Assembly (NCBI GenBank): GCA_014529385.2
Contig: CM043950.1
Location: forward strand, 74,655,935-74,719,934
Source: Adiantum capillus-veneris
Lineage: Eukaryota > Streptophyta > Polypodiopsida > Polypodiales > Pteridaceae
Length of the DNA stretch: 64,000 bases
Reading direction: 5' to 3'
Below, piece by piece: positions 22,827-33,673 of the stretch. The stretch's first letter is position 1. Every line of letters starts with the position of its first letter. The notes beneath the pieces were generated by a model that saw nothing but the letters and a program-made list of their open reading frames with translations, was not told where the DNA came from and ran no database searches. Position numbers and translations under genes: made by a program.

Positions 22827-25800
22827 CTATGGGACCAAAGTTACATGTGATGTAGTATGTGTATGGCTGATGAGTGACTCTCGATGCTCCAAAATTGTAT
22901 TGATGAGAGTCGCAATGGAGAGCCCACACTTTGGCTGGGAGAGGAAAGTGTGTAGGTCTAAGTTATGGCTGAAAATGTGAGAGAAGCAAGTTCGGATGTG
23001 ATCAAAAGTTGAGCACTCTAGTAGTGTGTGGTACTCAGACTCTCGAACTTGCAGTGAGCATAATGTGCACAATCGATTTGACTCTTCTCCATTGCACCAA
23101 CGCCCTATCTCGCATCGAAGGAAATGGGAGCTAAGCCGAAAAGCTGCGATAGTGCGTATTGCGGACAAGGGAATAGGCTCAAGCATGTAAGTGTGAGTGC
23201 GGTTTCCTCTCTCAGCGAAGAACATGGTTTTGTAGTTGGGGGCAATATAGGTGGTGTAATGTATGAAGCGTGACCCACCGGATTTCTCCCAAGCCGTAAT
23301 ACATTGGCGTTGTAGAAAAGCTTCATTCACTTGAGAGTCAATTGAAGCATCATGTAGCAAGTGTAATGCATCCCATCTCCCAAACCACTTCTTTATGTCT
23401 TGCATCCATCCCGTGCTCAAGATCTTGCTTTTATGCGTCTTTTGAACTTTTTTGCTTGCTTCCCATGCAATTGTAGGAAGTCGATGTGAGGGGTTTTGAC
23501 GCATCTTTATCATGTACTCCACAACCCTTTCCATGCCCATAACCTCAATTGGAAGAGATCCCGACTCAAGAAGTAGGAGCATATATGGTGTTTGTGTCTT
23601 AACTTGGAGAAAGTTTGTAAGAAAACGCTTTTGGACATTCTCAAACTCTTTCCAAGTAGACTTTGAGATGCTCCCGCCCCACACTTCAACTCCATAAAGA
23701 AGAACAGGTGTCACCAATGCATCAAAAAGATACTTCTTGAGAACCCAACACTTGATGTTTCCCGCATTACACATGTTCTCAAATGCATAATATGCTCTCT
23801 TTCCCGCTTCCAAACGACGCATAGCACATTCATGCCACTTGTGATTGGATGGAACCTCAAGGCCAAGGTACTTAAAGCTCTCAACAACTTCAAGTGTCTC
23901 GTTGTTGTACACAATGCATGGCTTCTCCTTATGGTTGGTTTTCACAAGCATAACCTTTGTTTTGGATTCATTTACAATCAGCCCACTATGCAAGCAAAAG
24001 TTCTCAAGGACAACCATAAGCTTTTGTGCATCTTCTAAAGTGTGTGCTAGAAGCACTACATCATCCGCATACAACAAAAGCATGATTACCGCATTGCAAA
24101 TAGTGACCTCTTCAATGCCTTCTTCTTGCATAAATTCAAGTACCATTTGTTCCAATTGATCGATGCATAGACCAAAGAGAGTTGGTGACAATGGACATCC
24201 TTGTTTAACCCCAATAGTGCTTACAAAAATTTCTGAAATTTCTCTTCCCATGCGCAATTGACAAATCACCTTCTCATAGATTCGAGAAACTGCAAGCATA
24301 AAGTCACTTGGCACTTGGAGTTCTTCCATCCTTCTCCACAAATTGTTACGTGGAATCATATCAAAGGCTTTCTTAAAGTCCACAAAACAACAATACAATC
24401 GCTTGCCTTTCAACCGACTTTCCTCCATGAGAACACGAAGAGTGACAAGATGATCAATGGTGCTATGGCATCGACGAAAACCCGCTTGTCCCTTTGCACG
24501 CTTGTCATTCTCTTCAGCCCAATCACTCAATTTCATTTCCATTATGCACCCAAACAACTTTGCCATAAGAGACCCAATCATTATAGTCCGGTAGTTGCTT
24601 ACATTCTTTACATCCCCTCCTTTATGCAAAGGCTTAACCCAATTAGTACTCCAATCATAAGGCATACCATGTTGAAGTGCAAGGTTGAACATATCACACA
24701 TCCACTCATGGGTAAAATCTCCCATCCATTTGATCATCTCCGGCTGGATACCTTGAAGATCTCCCGCTTTGCGAGTGGCCAACTTTTCAAGCCCACCGCA
24801 TACATCCTCAATAGTAAAAAAAGACGGCATACATGGGAGTGAACCATAAAATGGCATTTTTTCAGTATTTTCTTGCTCATATAATTGCCTACAATGTGTG
24901 TACATATCCACTAGACTCAAGATACCAAAATTCTCAATCCGCTTGCCTCTCAAGTTTCTCCAAAATCTTCCACATGCATGTGCCTTTTCTTGGACTTGAA
25001 ATTCTTGTTGCTTTACTTCCCATCTTCTTCTCTTCTTTTGAATCAATGCCTTGTATGTATGCAAATGACTTTGATAGTTGTCTTTGTCCATAGTTGCATC
25101 AAGCTTTATCAAGGACTTTCGAGCATCTTGACATTCTTTATCAAACCACCTTTTGCGTGATCTATCTTTGTTGATACCATGGAGATGCTTTATGGCAAAG
25201 CATTCTTCCGCACAAGAACAAATGGCTTTTTTGAAAGCTTCCCATTTAGTTTCCAATGGTGCATCACATTGAAGCTTTGTCATCCATAATTTTTGCTCAA
25301 CCATTTCAATGTACATTGGTGCCCGTTTGAAATCCATACATAGTGATAACTTCTCTTTCCTTTGGCTGAGATTATCATGCTTAGTTGCTTCTCCACATGA
25401 AAGGTCAATACATAAGGTGCGATGGTCGGATTCCGGGGTCCATTGACCAAACATAAAACTCTTTATGCGATACATGATGGCTTCAGAGAGTAGCATATAG
25501 TCAATCACACTATCCCCATTATGTCTTCTACATATAAATCCATTGGTTCCACTCCACAAAGATACACCATTGGCAATGAGCATACCCGTGCTATTACACA
25601 TGTGTAAAAGTAACTTTCCATAGTGATCCGGCTCTTTCTCATCCATTGAAGTACGATCATACAAGTGAACTTCCTCCAACTCCCTTGAAATGTATGGCAT
25701 ATCCAATTGTTGAGTATCATGTTGCAATGTTTTTGTGCGAGCATTCATATCCCCAAATACAATAACATCACCTTCACCTTTGAAATAAGCAATGTCCTCT

Positions 25801-26068
25801 TCCAAATCAGAAAATGGTTGATCTCTATCCATGCAAGCATAAAAGGGAGAATCATGATGAGGAATGTAGCAACCGGCTAAAAGGATGGGTGCTCTTTTTG
25901 GTGTCATAATTTTCAGCCATACATAACGTTTGTACTTGTCATCTTTCACAATTCATACAAAATCTTTCAATCCTTTCTTAACCATACATGCTAACCCTCC
26001 TTGTCTTCTTCGTTGCTTGAGATTCTTTGACCACATCAATGAATGTACATTGTAATCCTCCAAGCCGT
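22827..26068 (-). pseudogene. LINE ORF2: endonuclease (C-terminal part), reverse transcriptase and C-terminal zinc motif
   Basis: From 25949 to 22827 an unbroken frame of 1040 codons encodes the second half of an AP-type endonuclease (FGDMNARTK near 25745, SDHRTLCIDL near 25430). A non-LTR RT follows (NYRTIMIGSLMAKLF, GQAGFRRCHSTIDHL, FVDFKKAFDMI, GVKQGCPLSPTLF, LLLYADDVVLLA with YADD at 24060-24071). A C-terminal CTLC...HTLLEC motif lies near 23000-23070. The protein nicks target DNA and primes reverse transcription there. Upstream, 26068-25956 continues the endonuclease (LEDYNVHSLMWSKNLKQRRR) but is separated by a TGA. The first 50 or so codons lie at 34968-34818, on the other side of the gypsy insertion. 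Confidence 0.93.
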
Positions 26069-27208
26069 TGTCAGGAGTTTTTTGGAGCAAGGGATTGCGC
26101 ATATGTACATACCCATGCATGGTGCATCAAATAAAGTATTGCCCATTTTCCAGAGCCAGGTGGTTACGTGGGGCCCACATGTGTACAGGTAGGACACCAT
26201 GTACATAGTGCATCGATTTTCATCGTTACTAGTACCATTGTGTTTTTCTACAATAAGGAGGAGTTGGTAGCGCGTAAAACTTCTCGAGGAAGCTATCCGC
26301 GGGCCGACGGCGTGAGGTCAGCAGGTGCGTCAGATGGCATCTAGTGGCGTCAGGAGGGCGAACGAGGTCAATATTTGCACGCAGATGAGGACGGACACAA
26401 CGTGGGTGTTTGCTTGTGAGAATTATGCAGAAAGGTCATCATGAGGACCTTTTTTTGGGGCCACTTCACGTGGTGGCGAGATGCATTATTGGAAAAAAGC
26501 TGAGTGCCAGGTGTGCGAATGATGCAAAAAGGTGACAACTATGCACTGCGAGGTCAGTTTTTGGCCTGTTCGGGGTCCGTTTGAGGTCATCTAAAAGGCC
26601 AAGGGTGCCCAACTAATAAAGCTAAGTGTGGGAACTGAAAAAACTGAGAGAAGACCAGAAAAAACGTGGAGAAGAGAGGAGGAACAACCGCAAGTGTGTT
26701 TTTGCTCATTTTGGAGCCTGTTTTGGCCGTAAACTGCTCATCCGATGTCGGATTTGAGCACTTTGACATTGTAGAGTGGGGTTTTGGGCCGTTCCGGACG
26801 CGATGGCGCTGTCCATTTTGCCAAATTCCTCACTCTTTTTCTGCTGTTTTTCTGTGTAATCTTCTCCGGTGAGTGAAGCTTCTTCTCCAATTTGTGATTG
26901 TATCTGGTATCTTGGACCCATATTGTGTGAGCTGTTTGCCCCATTGGTGTTGGCCCAAGCTCAATTGTATCTAAACATCAGAAATTCTCCTCTTTTGAGC
27001 TGAGTTTTTTGGGTGTGTGTGTGTGTGTGTGTCTGTGTGGAGTGGGCAAGTGGATAGTCTCTCTCCTCTCACTCCAGAGATGTGTTCCCTGTCTCGGCCA
27101 GGTGTGTTGTGTAAGTCGAGTGGTGCCCCATAGTGTGTGTGTGTATCTTCCCAAGAGTGTGTGTCGGGTCGTTATAGAGGCGCTGTGTGTGTTTTCATCC
27201 CGCTCACA
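26069..27208 (+). repeat. 5' LTR of the Tat-type element
   Basis: It runs from TGTCAGGAG to CCCGCTCACA. An AATAAA lies at about 26128, an AATAAAG at about 26618, and a GT repeat at about 27012-27031. It should drive transcription of the element. I cannot place a clear TATA box. Confidence 0.95.
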
Positions 27209-27214
27209 TTCTTT

Positions 27215-27232
27215 TGGTGCCCCCACTGAGGA
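27215..27232 (+). promoter_or_regulatory. Primer binding site of the Tat-type element
   Basis: TGGTGCCCCCACTGAGGA starts six bases after the LTR. Its complement ends in CCA preceded by a discriminator A and a GC-rich acceptor strand, as a tRNA 3' end should. The identical 18-mer follows the LTR at 58259. I cannot name the tRNA with confidence. Confidence 0.75.
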
Positions 27233-27278
27233 TCTTCTTCGAGTACCTTCTGCTTCGAGCTTCAAGCTTCGAGATTCG

Positions 27279-27380
27279 GGGTTACAGGTTACAGGTTACA
27301 GGTTACAGGTTACAGGTTACGGTTACAGGTACAGGTACAGGTACAGGTACAAGTACAGGTGATTCACACAGGTACAGGTA
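27279..27380 (+). repeat. GGTTACA / GGTACA tandem array in the leader
   Basis: Seven-base GGTTACA repeats (about five) pass into six-base GGTACA repeats just after the primer site. Related AGGTAGCTGGAG segments recur at about 27376 and 27690. No coding role is seen. It may be a structured leader or replication slippage. Confidence 0.8.
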
Positions 27381-27972
27381 GCTGGAGTACAGTGATATAC
27401 TAGCAGTGATGTCACTTGCAGTTGTTGTGGGAATGCATCACTTGGCGCCTATTTGAGCGCATGGTCTGTTGGATTGTACGTTACTTGTGGAAACTGCCAT
27501 TGTACGCCTTTGTGGAGCCATATATGGTTTTATTTGGCAGTCCCAGCCATTTCTGAGACTTGGTCTGGAAGATAGTCATTTCTGAGACTTGACTATACGC
27601 GATTTGCATTAGCTTTCGTGTGAGGGTCGATAGCGTGAGGTTTTTATTGAGCTGGGGGATTCTCAAATGTGGAGATCCTTTCGGTGATACAGGTAGCTGG
27701 AGCACCCTTTTCGTGACCTCGCCATAGGCTATGTACTAGTGAGTCCTACTTGATGCTCGGGTTCTATTGTTGACAGTTTATGCATACATAGACAGTCTAT
27801 ATTTTGGGTTCCTACTGCTCTACTTCTGGGGAAACTCTGTCGAAATTTTCCCAAGTTATGATGGCTGGTTTTTTGGTATTTTGAGCCATTTATGCTGTTA
27901 TGCTGCTGAAATTTTGGCAAAATCAGAGGTTGAGTCAGGTGTGCCTTCTTGGGAGCTTCATGGTTGGCTTTA

Positions 27973-28191
27973 ATGGATGATCAAAATGGCCCTCAGTTCA
28001 CTCCTTTTCATTTAACGCAAAGAATTCAGATTAATGTTCATGTGTCCAGGAAGATCTTTTTCCAGCAGCGCATAGTCTTTATGTTTGGGCCAAGAAGATT
28101 GAGAGAGATCCTGGAATGTCCTTTGCCTGTTGTCATTCCGATGATCAACTATGAAAACTCATTTGATGTGCATGTGTTTGTCCTTATCTAA
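27973..28191 (+). CDS. Pre-gag small ORF, conserved unknown protein
   Basis: From ATG 27973 a 72-codon frame ends 102 bases before the gag ATG, in the same phase as gag. Residues about 17-71 form a module: IFFQQRIVFMFGPRRLREIL in the middle and NSFDVHVFVLI at the end. A clearly related module (about 31 of 55 positions identical) sits at the same place, before gag, in the gypsy element at 58.9 kb. The pattern of alternating hydrophobic residues suggests beta strands. There is no signal peptide, membrane segment or known catalytic motif. The family is not recognised. It could be a small regulatory or gag-assisting protein, or a part of gag reached by readthrough. Confidence 0.6.
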   Translation: MDDQNGPQFTPFHLTQRIQINVHVSRKIFFQQRIVFMFGPRRLREILECPLPVVIPMINYENSFDVHVFVLI

Positions 28192-28293
28192 AGTTGAGCT
28201 CCATTGAAGTTTCTAGGGATTGGGAAGTGAAAAGTTTTGGGTTCTTGCACGTGTGTTCGAAGGGGTTCTCAAAGCATCATAATTTGGGTAGCC

Positions 28294-31200
28294 ATGGCTT
28301 TCTCTTATCCCGAGTTTCATGGAAGAAGTGATGAAGATGTGGAAGAATTTTTGGAAAAGATGGAGGTTGCCTGCATTAGCAACCAGATTCATGACCCTAC
28401 GCAAATGTTACGCCTTCTCCAAATTTGTTTGAAGAGTGATGCACGAGCTTGGTCCAAAGCATTTGAAGAGGAGTTGCGTATGGCTGATCCACCTATAAGA
28501 TTGAGTTGGGACAATCTAAGGCATGGATTGGAAGTGAAGTTTGTGAAGATAGAAGACCCTGACAAAGTGTGGCAAGAAGTACAGGCTTTGGTGCAAAAGG
28601 AAGGTGAGCCAGTAGATGCGTACATACGTAAGTTTTCATTGGCATGGGAGCGAATGTGCAAGGCTTTAGCACCACAGGTACCCCCGCCTGACATGATGAA
28701 GAAGGACAGGTTCTTGGCTGGTCTTTGGGAGAATATACGTTGGAGAGTGGAGCTAAAGAAGCCTAGGACATATGAAGATGCACTAGAGGTAGCAAGGAAC
28801 AAAGAGTGGAAGCTGAGGAAAATGAGCCAGTTAGGGGTGGAGTCTTTGCCAATGAGGTCTGAATTTCAGCCTATAGAGTCTTTACAAGGGCGCATGTCAG
28901 GGGTTCATCATGAACCAGTGGTTCCTGTTACTACTCAGGTTATGCCAGCAGTGGTCACTACAGCAGTGCAAGATGATGGCCTAAGGCAAGACATGAGGCA
29001 AGTGGTTGATCTGATGAAGAATCTCAGCCTAAACATGCTAGGTCAAGTGGGAAATAATCGAGGTCGAGGGCGGTTTGCAAATCAGCCAGGAGGTGAAGAA
29101 AGACCTAGGAATGGTGCTGGACAAAGTAATAGTAGGTTTTGGAGGCAGACGCCCACATGTTATAATTGTGGAGAGTTGGGTCACATCAGCCCGCAATGTG
29201 ATAAGCCACCAAGGATGGGGGGAGACATGTATCCATTGCCAAGACAGGTGCTAACTAGATCAAATGATTATGGCATCGAAATTAAGGGAGACGAAGGAAC
29301 CAGTGGACTGACCCAGGAGGAAAAGGGAAAGACAAAAGTGCTAAGTGTAGTCACCTTGGAGAAGGCATCAAAGCTAGAGGATACATTAGTGATGCCTATT
29401 GGGAAGAGGACCACAGAGGATAAGGAAGGAAGAAGTGCCCCAGGTCCTAGTAAGAAGAAAGGAAAGAGCCATGAAGGCGAGGATGTCAAGGCCAAGAGGA
29501 AAAGGAGAGCTCGTCGAAAGTTTCATGTTTCAGATTTTCCACTAGGGGATGGGCAATTAAGCTATGACTTGAAGGAGGATCTGACGAGCAGGAAGGCAGA
29601 TGTTACTTTTGGGCAGCTTATAGAGATGGTGCCTAAGCTAAAGCGACAGTGGAAGAGGATGGTTAACCCAATGGAGAAAGAGCCAGAGAGAGGTTCAGTG
29701 AAGGTGTTGGCAATGGACGAGCTACCAGACATTTGTCCAATAGTAGATGTGTGGCATAAAAGGAAAAATTTGGGACAAGGTTATGTGGATGGCGGAGCCC
29801 AAATATGCGTCATAACACACTCATGCGTTGAGAAGATGGGTCTCACAGTGGCTGGGGTGTCAGGTTTTCGGATCAGATTGGCAAACCATCAAAAAGTAAA
29901 ATGCTTGGGTGTTGTAAAGAGCTTAGAAGTGGAGGCATATGATGCAAGGGCAGTGGTTGATTTTCATGTGATGCCAGCAGGGTTGGGAGCATATCCTATT
30001 ATACTGGGCAGACCATGGTTACGTGCAGTGGGAGCTGTTCAAGATTGGCGACATGGTACAATTAGCCTCTATGGAAAGACAGGTACCAAGAAGCTTTATA
30101 ATATGGACACAAGGAAACGATTAGAGGAGCTTTATGAAGATGAGGATGAGTCTAGTGATGAAGACTCTTCCACGGTGACAGATGAGGACAGTGATAGCAC
30201 TACCAGCAGTGATGAGGATGTTGATGTTGCATTTCTTTTGATGGATAAAGAAATCCAGGAGTGTGGTTTAGTCGCATTTGCGAATGAAGTTGAAGATGAA
30301 AGTGAAGGACCTTATGAAGTGATTGAAGGGCTGATGCAAACCAAGGTTGAGTTGTCGAAAAATCAGGAATTAATGACGCAAATGATTAGTGGAGACCTCT
30401 CAGCTATGGAGAAGGATATATTTTTGCATATGCTGGCTAGTTTTCCTGATTTGTTCATTACTTCATATGAAGAGATCAGAGGGTTCAAGGGTGAAGAGAT
30501 GCATATAGAGCTGAAAGAAGGTGCTAAGCCAGTACGGCAAAGGCTAAGAAGGATGGGTCAAGAGCAAATGGAAGCCTTGCGGGTAGAGGTGGACAAGTTA
30601 TTGAAGGCAGGGTTCATAGTTCCAGTGGAGACCACAGAATGGGTGAGTCCAGTAGTAGTCAGTCCAAAGAAGGATGGGAAGTGGAGAATTTGTGTACATT
30701 TTAAACCCTTAAACGCAGCCACTAAGAAGAACCCATATCCTCTTCCATTCATCGATCAGATCTTGGATTCAGTGGCAGGTTATGAGAGGTACAGTGTGTG
30801 TGATGGTTTTTCAGGCTATTTTCAATTGAAGATTGCTCTTAAAGACCGCACAAAGACAACTTTTATTACACCATGGGGCTGCTATTGCTACACAGTGTTG
30901 CCGTTTGGGTTGTCAAATGGACCATCTTTCTATCAAGAAAGAGCAAATTGGGTGCTGGAACCATTCATTGGTAGTTGTGTTAAGGCTTTTATGGACGACT
31001 TCTGTGTCTATAGCAGTAGGGCTGAGCATCATGAGAAGTTGCAGATGGTATTGGCTCGATATGATGAATGTGGAGGACAACTAAATCCAAAGAAATGTCA
31101 TCTAGCACAGCCAAGGGTGAAGTTATTGGGCCATATGGTGTCAGAAAATGGCATTGAGGCTGATCCAGATAAGGTGAAGTCTATTATTCTTCTTCCATCA

Positions 31201-33645
31201 CCTATGAGTACGAAGCAATTGGCAACCTTTATACACAAAGTGAAGTACATGGCACGGTTTATTCCATTGTCTTCGCAGCTTCTTTATCCATTACAGCAAG
31301 TGGCAAAGCATGATCCATTGCAATGGGATGACAAGTGTGAAGAAGTGTTTCAAGAGGTGAAAGAGGTGTTAGGGGGGTTGCCAACCATGCAGGCTCCTGA
31401 TTGGGAGAAAGTTTTTTATGTAAATCCATCAGTGGGGGATGATGCCATTGGAGCCATGCTATTGCAAAAGGGGAAGGGCAGCCATTATATGAGGCCAGCG
31501 TATTGTGCAAGCCGAGTGAAGTTGGTAGCGGAGAGAAAGTTATCGGAAGTAGAGCTAGTGATGGCTAGTGTAATATTTGCTTGTCGACGATTTCGTCATT
31601 ACTTGCTACCACGGCCTTTTGTTTTCTTGACGAGTTATGCCTTTTTGCCACAGTTAATTAATGGTATTAACATGTCAAATGTGGTGAAGAAATGGGTAAT
31701 TGAGCTGCAAGAGTTTGAGTTCTCTTTTCTAGTGGAAGATAGTACAAGGGCTACCCTAGCTGATTTGTTGACCTACAAGGAGAATCCCCTTATTGTTAAG
31801 GAAGAGGTGGTGAGAAAGGTAGTTGAAGAAGTGCCACAGATCAGCAATGCACATGTGTTGTTCTTTGATGGTTCATACAGAAAGAGCCATGATGCAGCTT
31901 CAGGGGGTATAGCACTTTATGATCGAGAGGGGAAGCTAGTATGCAAGAGAGGGTTCAAATTGGATGCTCATAGTAACAATGAGGCTGAATATGCTACATT
32001 GGAAGCCGGATTACACATTTGTTTGAAGCATGGGGTTCGAAGGTTGAGCATAAAAGGTGATGCCTTGTTAGTGGTGAAGCAAGTGTTGGGTGTGTGGAAG
32101 AGCAAGAACACCTCATTGAAGGAAATGTGCTTCAGAATTAAAGGCCTGTTAAAAAAGTTTGAAGCATGGAGTATCAGACACATTGAACGTGCTCTAAATG
32201 GAGAGGCACATGAAGCAGCTCAAGGCATGATTGGGGAGCTATTTGTGTTGAGGACCACTTTACCTCTTTATCATGGCCGGGAAAGTTTGGCTCAAGAAGA
32301 GGAGTTTTTGCTAACAGGAATCATTCCAAAGGAGATTCAGAAGTCTAAGAAGTATGGCTTTGTGCGTAGAGCATACAGGTACAAATTGATTGGTGATGTC
32401 TTATACATGAAAGGGGCTGATCTCGTGTTGAGACGTGTACCTTGGCGGGAGGAGCTTTACAGAGTGTTGGAAGAGAATCACGAAGGCGCATGTGGTGGCC
32501 ATTTTGCTCTAAAGATCACCTTGCATAAGATTTTGCAAGAGGGGTATGTATGGCCTAGTTTGCACAAGGATGTTCACCATTGGTGTAGGTCTTGCAATAG
32601 GTGTCAAGCATTTGGGAAGAGAGTGTTGAAGCCAGAGCTACGAAAAACCATTATGGCGTTTGATGTGTTTGAAAAGTGGGGGATTGATGCAATAGGCCCG
32701 TTACCTATCACAAGCAGGGGCAAAAGCTATATTTTGACAGCAGTGGACTATCTTTCTAGATGGGCAGAGGCTATAGCAGTAAAACAGATCACTGCAAAGG
32801 ATGTGGCAAAATTTGTGTATGATGAAATATGTTGCAAGTTTGGGGTGCCACTGGAGTTACTTTCAGATAAGGGGCCTGGCTTTAGAGCTAAACTGCTAGA
32901 TTTTTTATGTGCAAAGATGAAGATTAGGCACCAGCATACCACTCCTTATTACCCGCAGTGTAATGGCTTGAATGAAAGATTCAATGGTGAGTTGGTACAG
33001 ATTCTTTCGAAAGTGACAGAGCACCAAGGAAAGAATTGGGATTTGGAATTGCCTAGTGCATTATGGGCTTACCGTACTTCGGTGAAGACAGGTACAGGGT
33101 TTACTCCATTTCATTTGGTGTATGGAAAGGAAGCACTATTGCCTGTGGAGGTAGAGTTGCCTGCGGTCAAGATGTTAGAGAAGTTGCTTGGGCCGCCTAG
33201 TGATGCATTCAAAGAGAGGCTCTTGCAGTTACAAGAGGTCCAGTTGGATAGGATGAGCGCTTTGGAGCATTATGGGCAGAGGCAGGATACGGCTTTGACA
33301 AAGCTAAATGAAAAGGTCAAAAGTAAGGGTATCAAGCAACATGACTTGGTTTTGCGCTACAACAGTAAGCTGGACAACACCTTCCAAAAGAAGTTTCAAA
33401 TTAAGTGGGAAGGCCCTTTCAAGGTAGTAGAGTGTTTTCCAAATGGCACATATCAGCTAGCTAACCTGGATGGTGTTCTACATAAGTCAAGGGTAAATGG
33501 ATTGCGTCTTAAATTGTATCATGCTAGATTGATGATGGTGGAACAAGATGAGTTGTCGGTGGAGCAAGAAATGTTGGTGAAGGATGAGGAGACTTGTGAT
33601 GCGGCGAGTCTCATATCTCTCTTTGCTGCTGCTGATCATGAATGA
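28294..33645 (+). CDS. Tat-type gag-pol polyprotein
   Basis: There are 1783 codons from ATG 28294 (MAFSYPEFHG, chosen because gag homology begins there). In order: gag (residues 1-250), CCHC knuckle CYNCGELGHISPQC (about 289-302), basic linker, protease (DGGA at about 499, ILGRPW near 571), an acidic spacer (about 610-650), RT (about 773-970, FMDD near 900), the original gypsy RNase H (about 1033-1136, catalytic positions altered), a second RNase H (D1192, E1232, D1256; fourth position H1306), then integrase. The integrase has an HHCC finger, D1465, D1525 and E1561 (35 residues between the last two) and a C-terminal GPY/F motif WEGPFKV. The second RNase H before integrase is the hallmark of the plant Tat lineage. 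There are no stops. The whole replication machinery is present in one frame. Confidence 0.95.
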   Translation: MAFSYPEFHGRSDEDVEEFLEKMEVACISNQIHDPTQMLRLLQICLKSDARAWSKAFEEELRMADPPIRLSWDNLRHGLEVKFVKIEDPDKVWQEVQALVQKEGEPVDAYIRKFSLAWERMCKALAPQVPPPDMMKKDRFLAGLWENIRWRVELKKPRTYEDALEVARNKEWKLRKMSQLGVESLPMRSEFQPIESLQGRMSGVHHEPVVPVTTQVMPAVVTTAVQDDGLRQDMRQVVDLMKNLSLNMLGQVGNNRGRGRFANQPGGEERPRNGAGQSNSRFWRQTPTCYNCGELGHISPQCDKPPRMGGDMYPLPRQVLTRSNDYGIEIKGDEGTSGLTQEEKGKTKVLSVVTLEKASKLEDTLVMPIGKRTTEDKEGRSAPGPSKKKGKSHEGEDVKAKRKRRARRKFHVSDFPLGDGQLSYDLKEDLTSRKADVTFGQLIEMVPKLKRQWKRMVNPMEKEPERGSVKVLAMDELPDICPIVDVWHKRKNLGQGYVDGGAQICVITHSCVEKMGLTVAGVSGFRIRLANHQKVKCLGVVKSLEVEAYDARAVVDFHVMPAGLGAYPIILGRPWLRAVGAVQDWRHGTISLYGKTGTKKLYNMDTRKRLEELYEDEDESSDEDSSTVTDEDSDSTTSSDEDVDVAFLLMDKEIQECGLVAFANEVEDESEGPYEVIEGLMQTKVELSKNQELMTQMISGDLSAMEKDIFLHMLASFPDLFITSYEEIRGFKGEEMHIELKEGAKPVRQRLRRMGQEQMEALRVEVDKLLKAGFIVPVETTEWVSPVVVSPKKDGKWRICVHFKPLNAATKKNPYPLPFIDQILDSVAGYERYSVCDGFSGYFQLKIALKDRTKTTFITPWGCYCYTVLPFGLSNGPSFYQERANWVLEPFIGSCVKAFMDDFCVYSSRAEHHEKLQMVLARYDECGGQLNPKKCHLAQPRVKLLGHMVSENGIEADPDKVKSIILLPSPMSTKQLATFIHKVKYMARFIPLSSQLLYPLQQVAKHDPLQWDDKCEEVFQEVKEVLGGLPTMQAPDWEKVFYVNPSVGDDAIGAMLLQKGKGSHYMRPAYCASRVKLVAERKLSEVELVMASVIFACRRFRHYLLPRPFVFLTSYAFLPQLINGINMSNVVKKWVIELQEFEFSFLVEDSTRATLADLLTYKENPLIVKEEVVRKVVEEVPQISNAHVLFFDGSYRKSHDAASGGIALYDREGKLVCKRGFKLDAHSNNEAEYATLEAGLHICLKHGVRRLSIKGDALLVVKQVLGVWKSKNTSLKEMCFRIKGLLKKFEAWSIRHIERALNGEAHEAAQGMIGELFVLRTTLPLYHGRESLAQEEEFLLTGIIPKEIQKSKKYGFVRRAYRYKLIGDVLYMKGADLVLRRVPWREELYRVLEENHEGACGGHFALKITLHKILQEGYVWPSLHKDVHHWCRSCNRCQAFGKRVLKPELRKTIMAFDVFEKWGIDAIGPLPITSRGKSYILTAVDYLSRWAEAIAVKQITAKDVAKFVYDEICCKFGVPLELLSDKGPGFRAKLLDFLCAKMKIRHQHTTPYYPQCNGLNERFNGELVQILSKVTEHQGKNWDLELPSALWAYRTSVKTGTGFTPFHLVYGKEALLPVEVELPAVKMLEKLLGPPSDAFKERLLQLQEVQLDRMSALEHYGQRQDTALTKLNEKVKSKGIKQHDLVLRYNSKLDNTFQKKFQIKWEGPFKVVECFPNGTYQLANLDGVLHKSRVNGLRLKLYHARLMMVEQDELSVEQEMLVKDEETCDAASLISLFAAADHE

Positions 33646-33652
33646 TCTAGCA

Positions 33653-33673
33653 GGCTAGGGGATGGGCAAATTA
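33653..33673 (+). promoter_or_regulatory. Polypurine tract of the Tat-type element
   Basis: GGCTAGGGGATGGGCAAATT lies directly before the 3' LTR, eight bases after the polyprotein stop. It is the expected primer site for plus-strand synthesis. Confidence 0.7.

Noticed and set aside
26587-27265. Short open frames within the 5' LTR (repeated at 34192-34800)
   Set aside because: They occur identically in both LTRs, overlap on both strands and have no protein character. They are by-products of the repeat.
27279-27360. Telomere-like array
   Set aside because: GGTTACA and GGTACA differ from the plant telomere repeat TTTAGGG, and the array lies inside a transposon leader.
28237-28293. Upstream extension of the Tat polyprotein (19 extra codons)
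   Set aside because: The extension starts at TTG and has no gag character. The ATG at 28294 coincides with the start of gag similarity shared with 59299.
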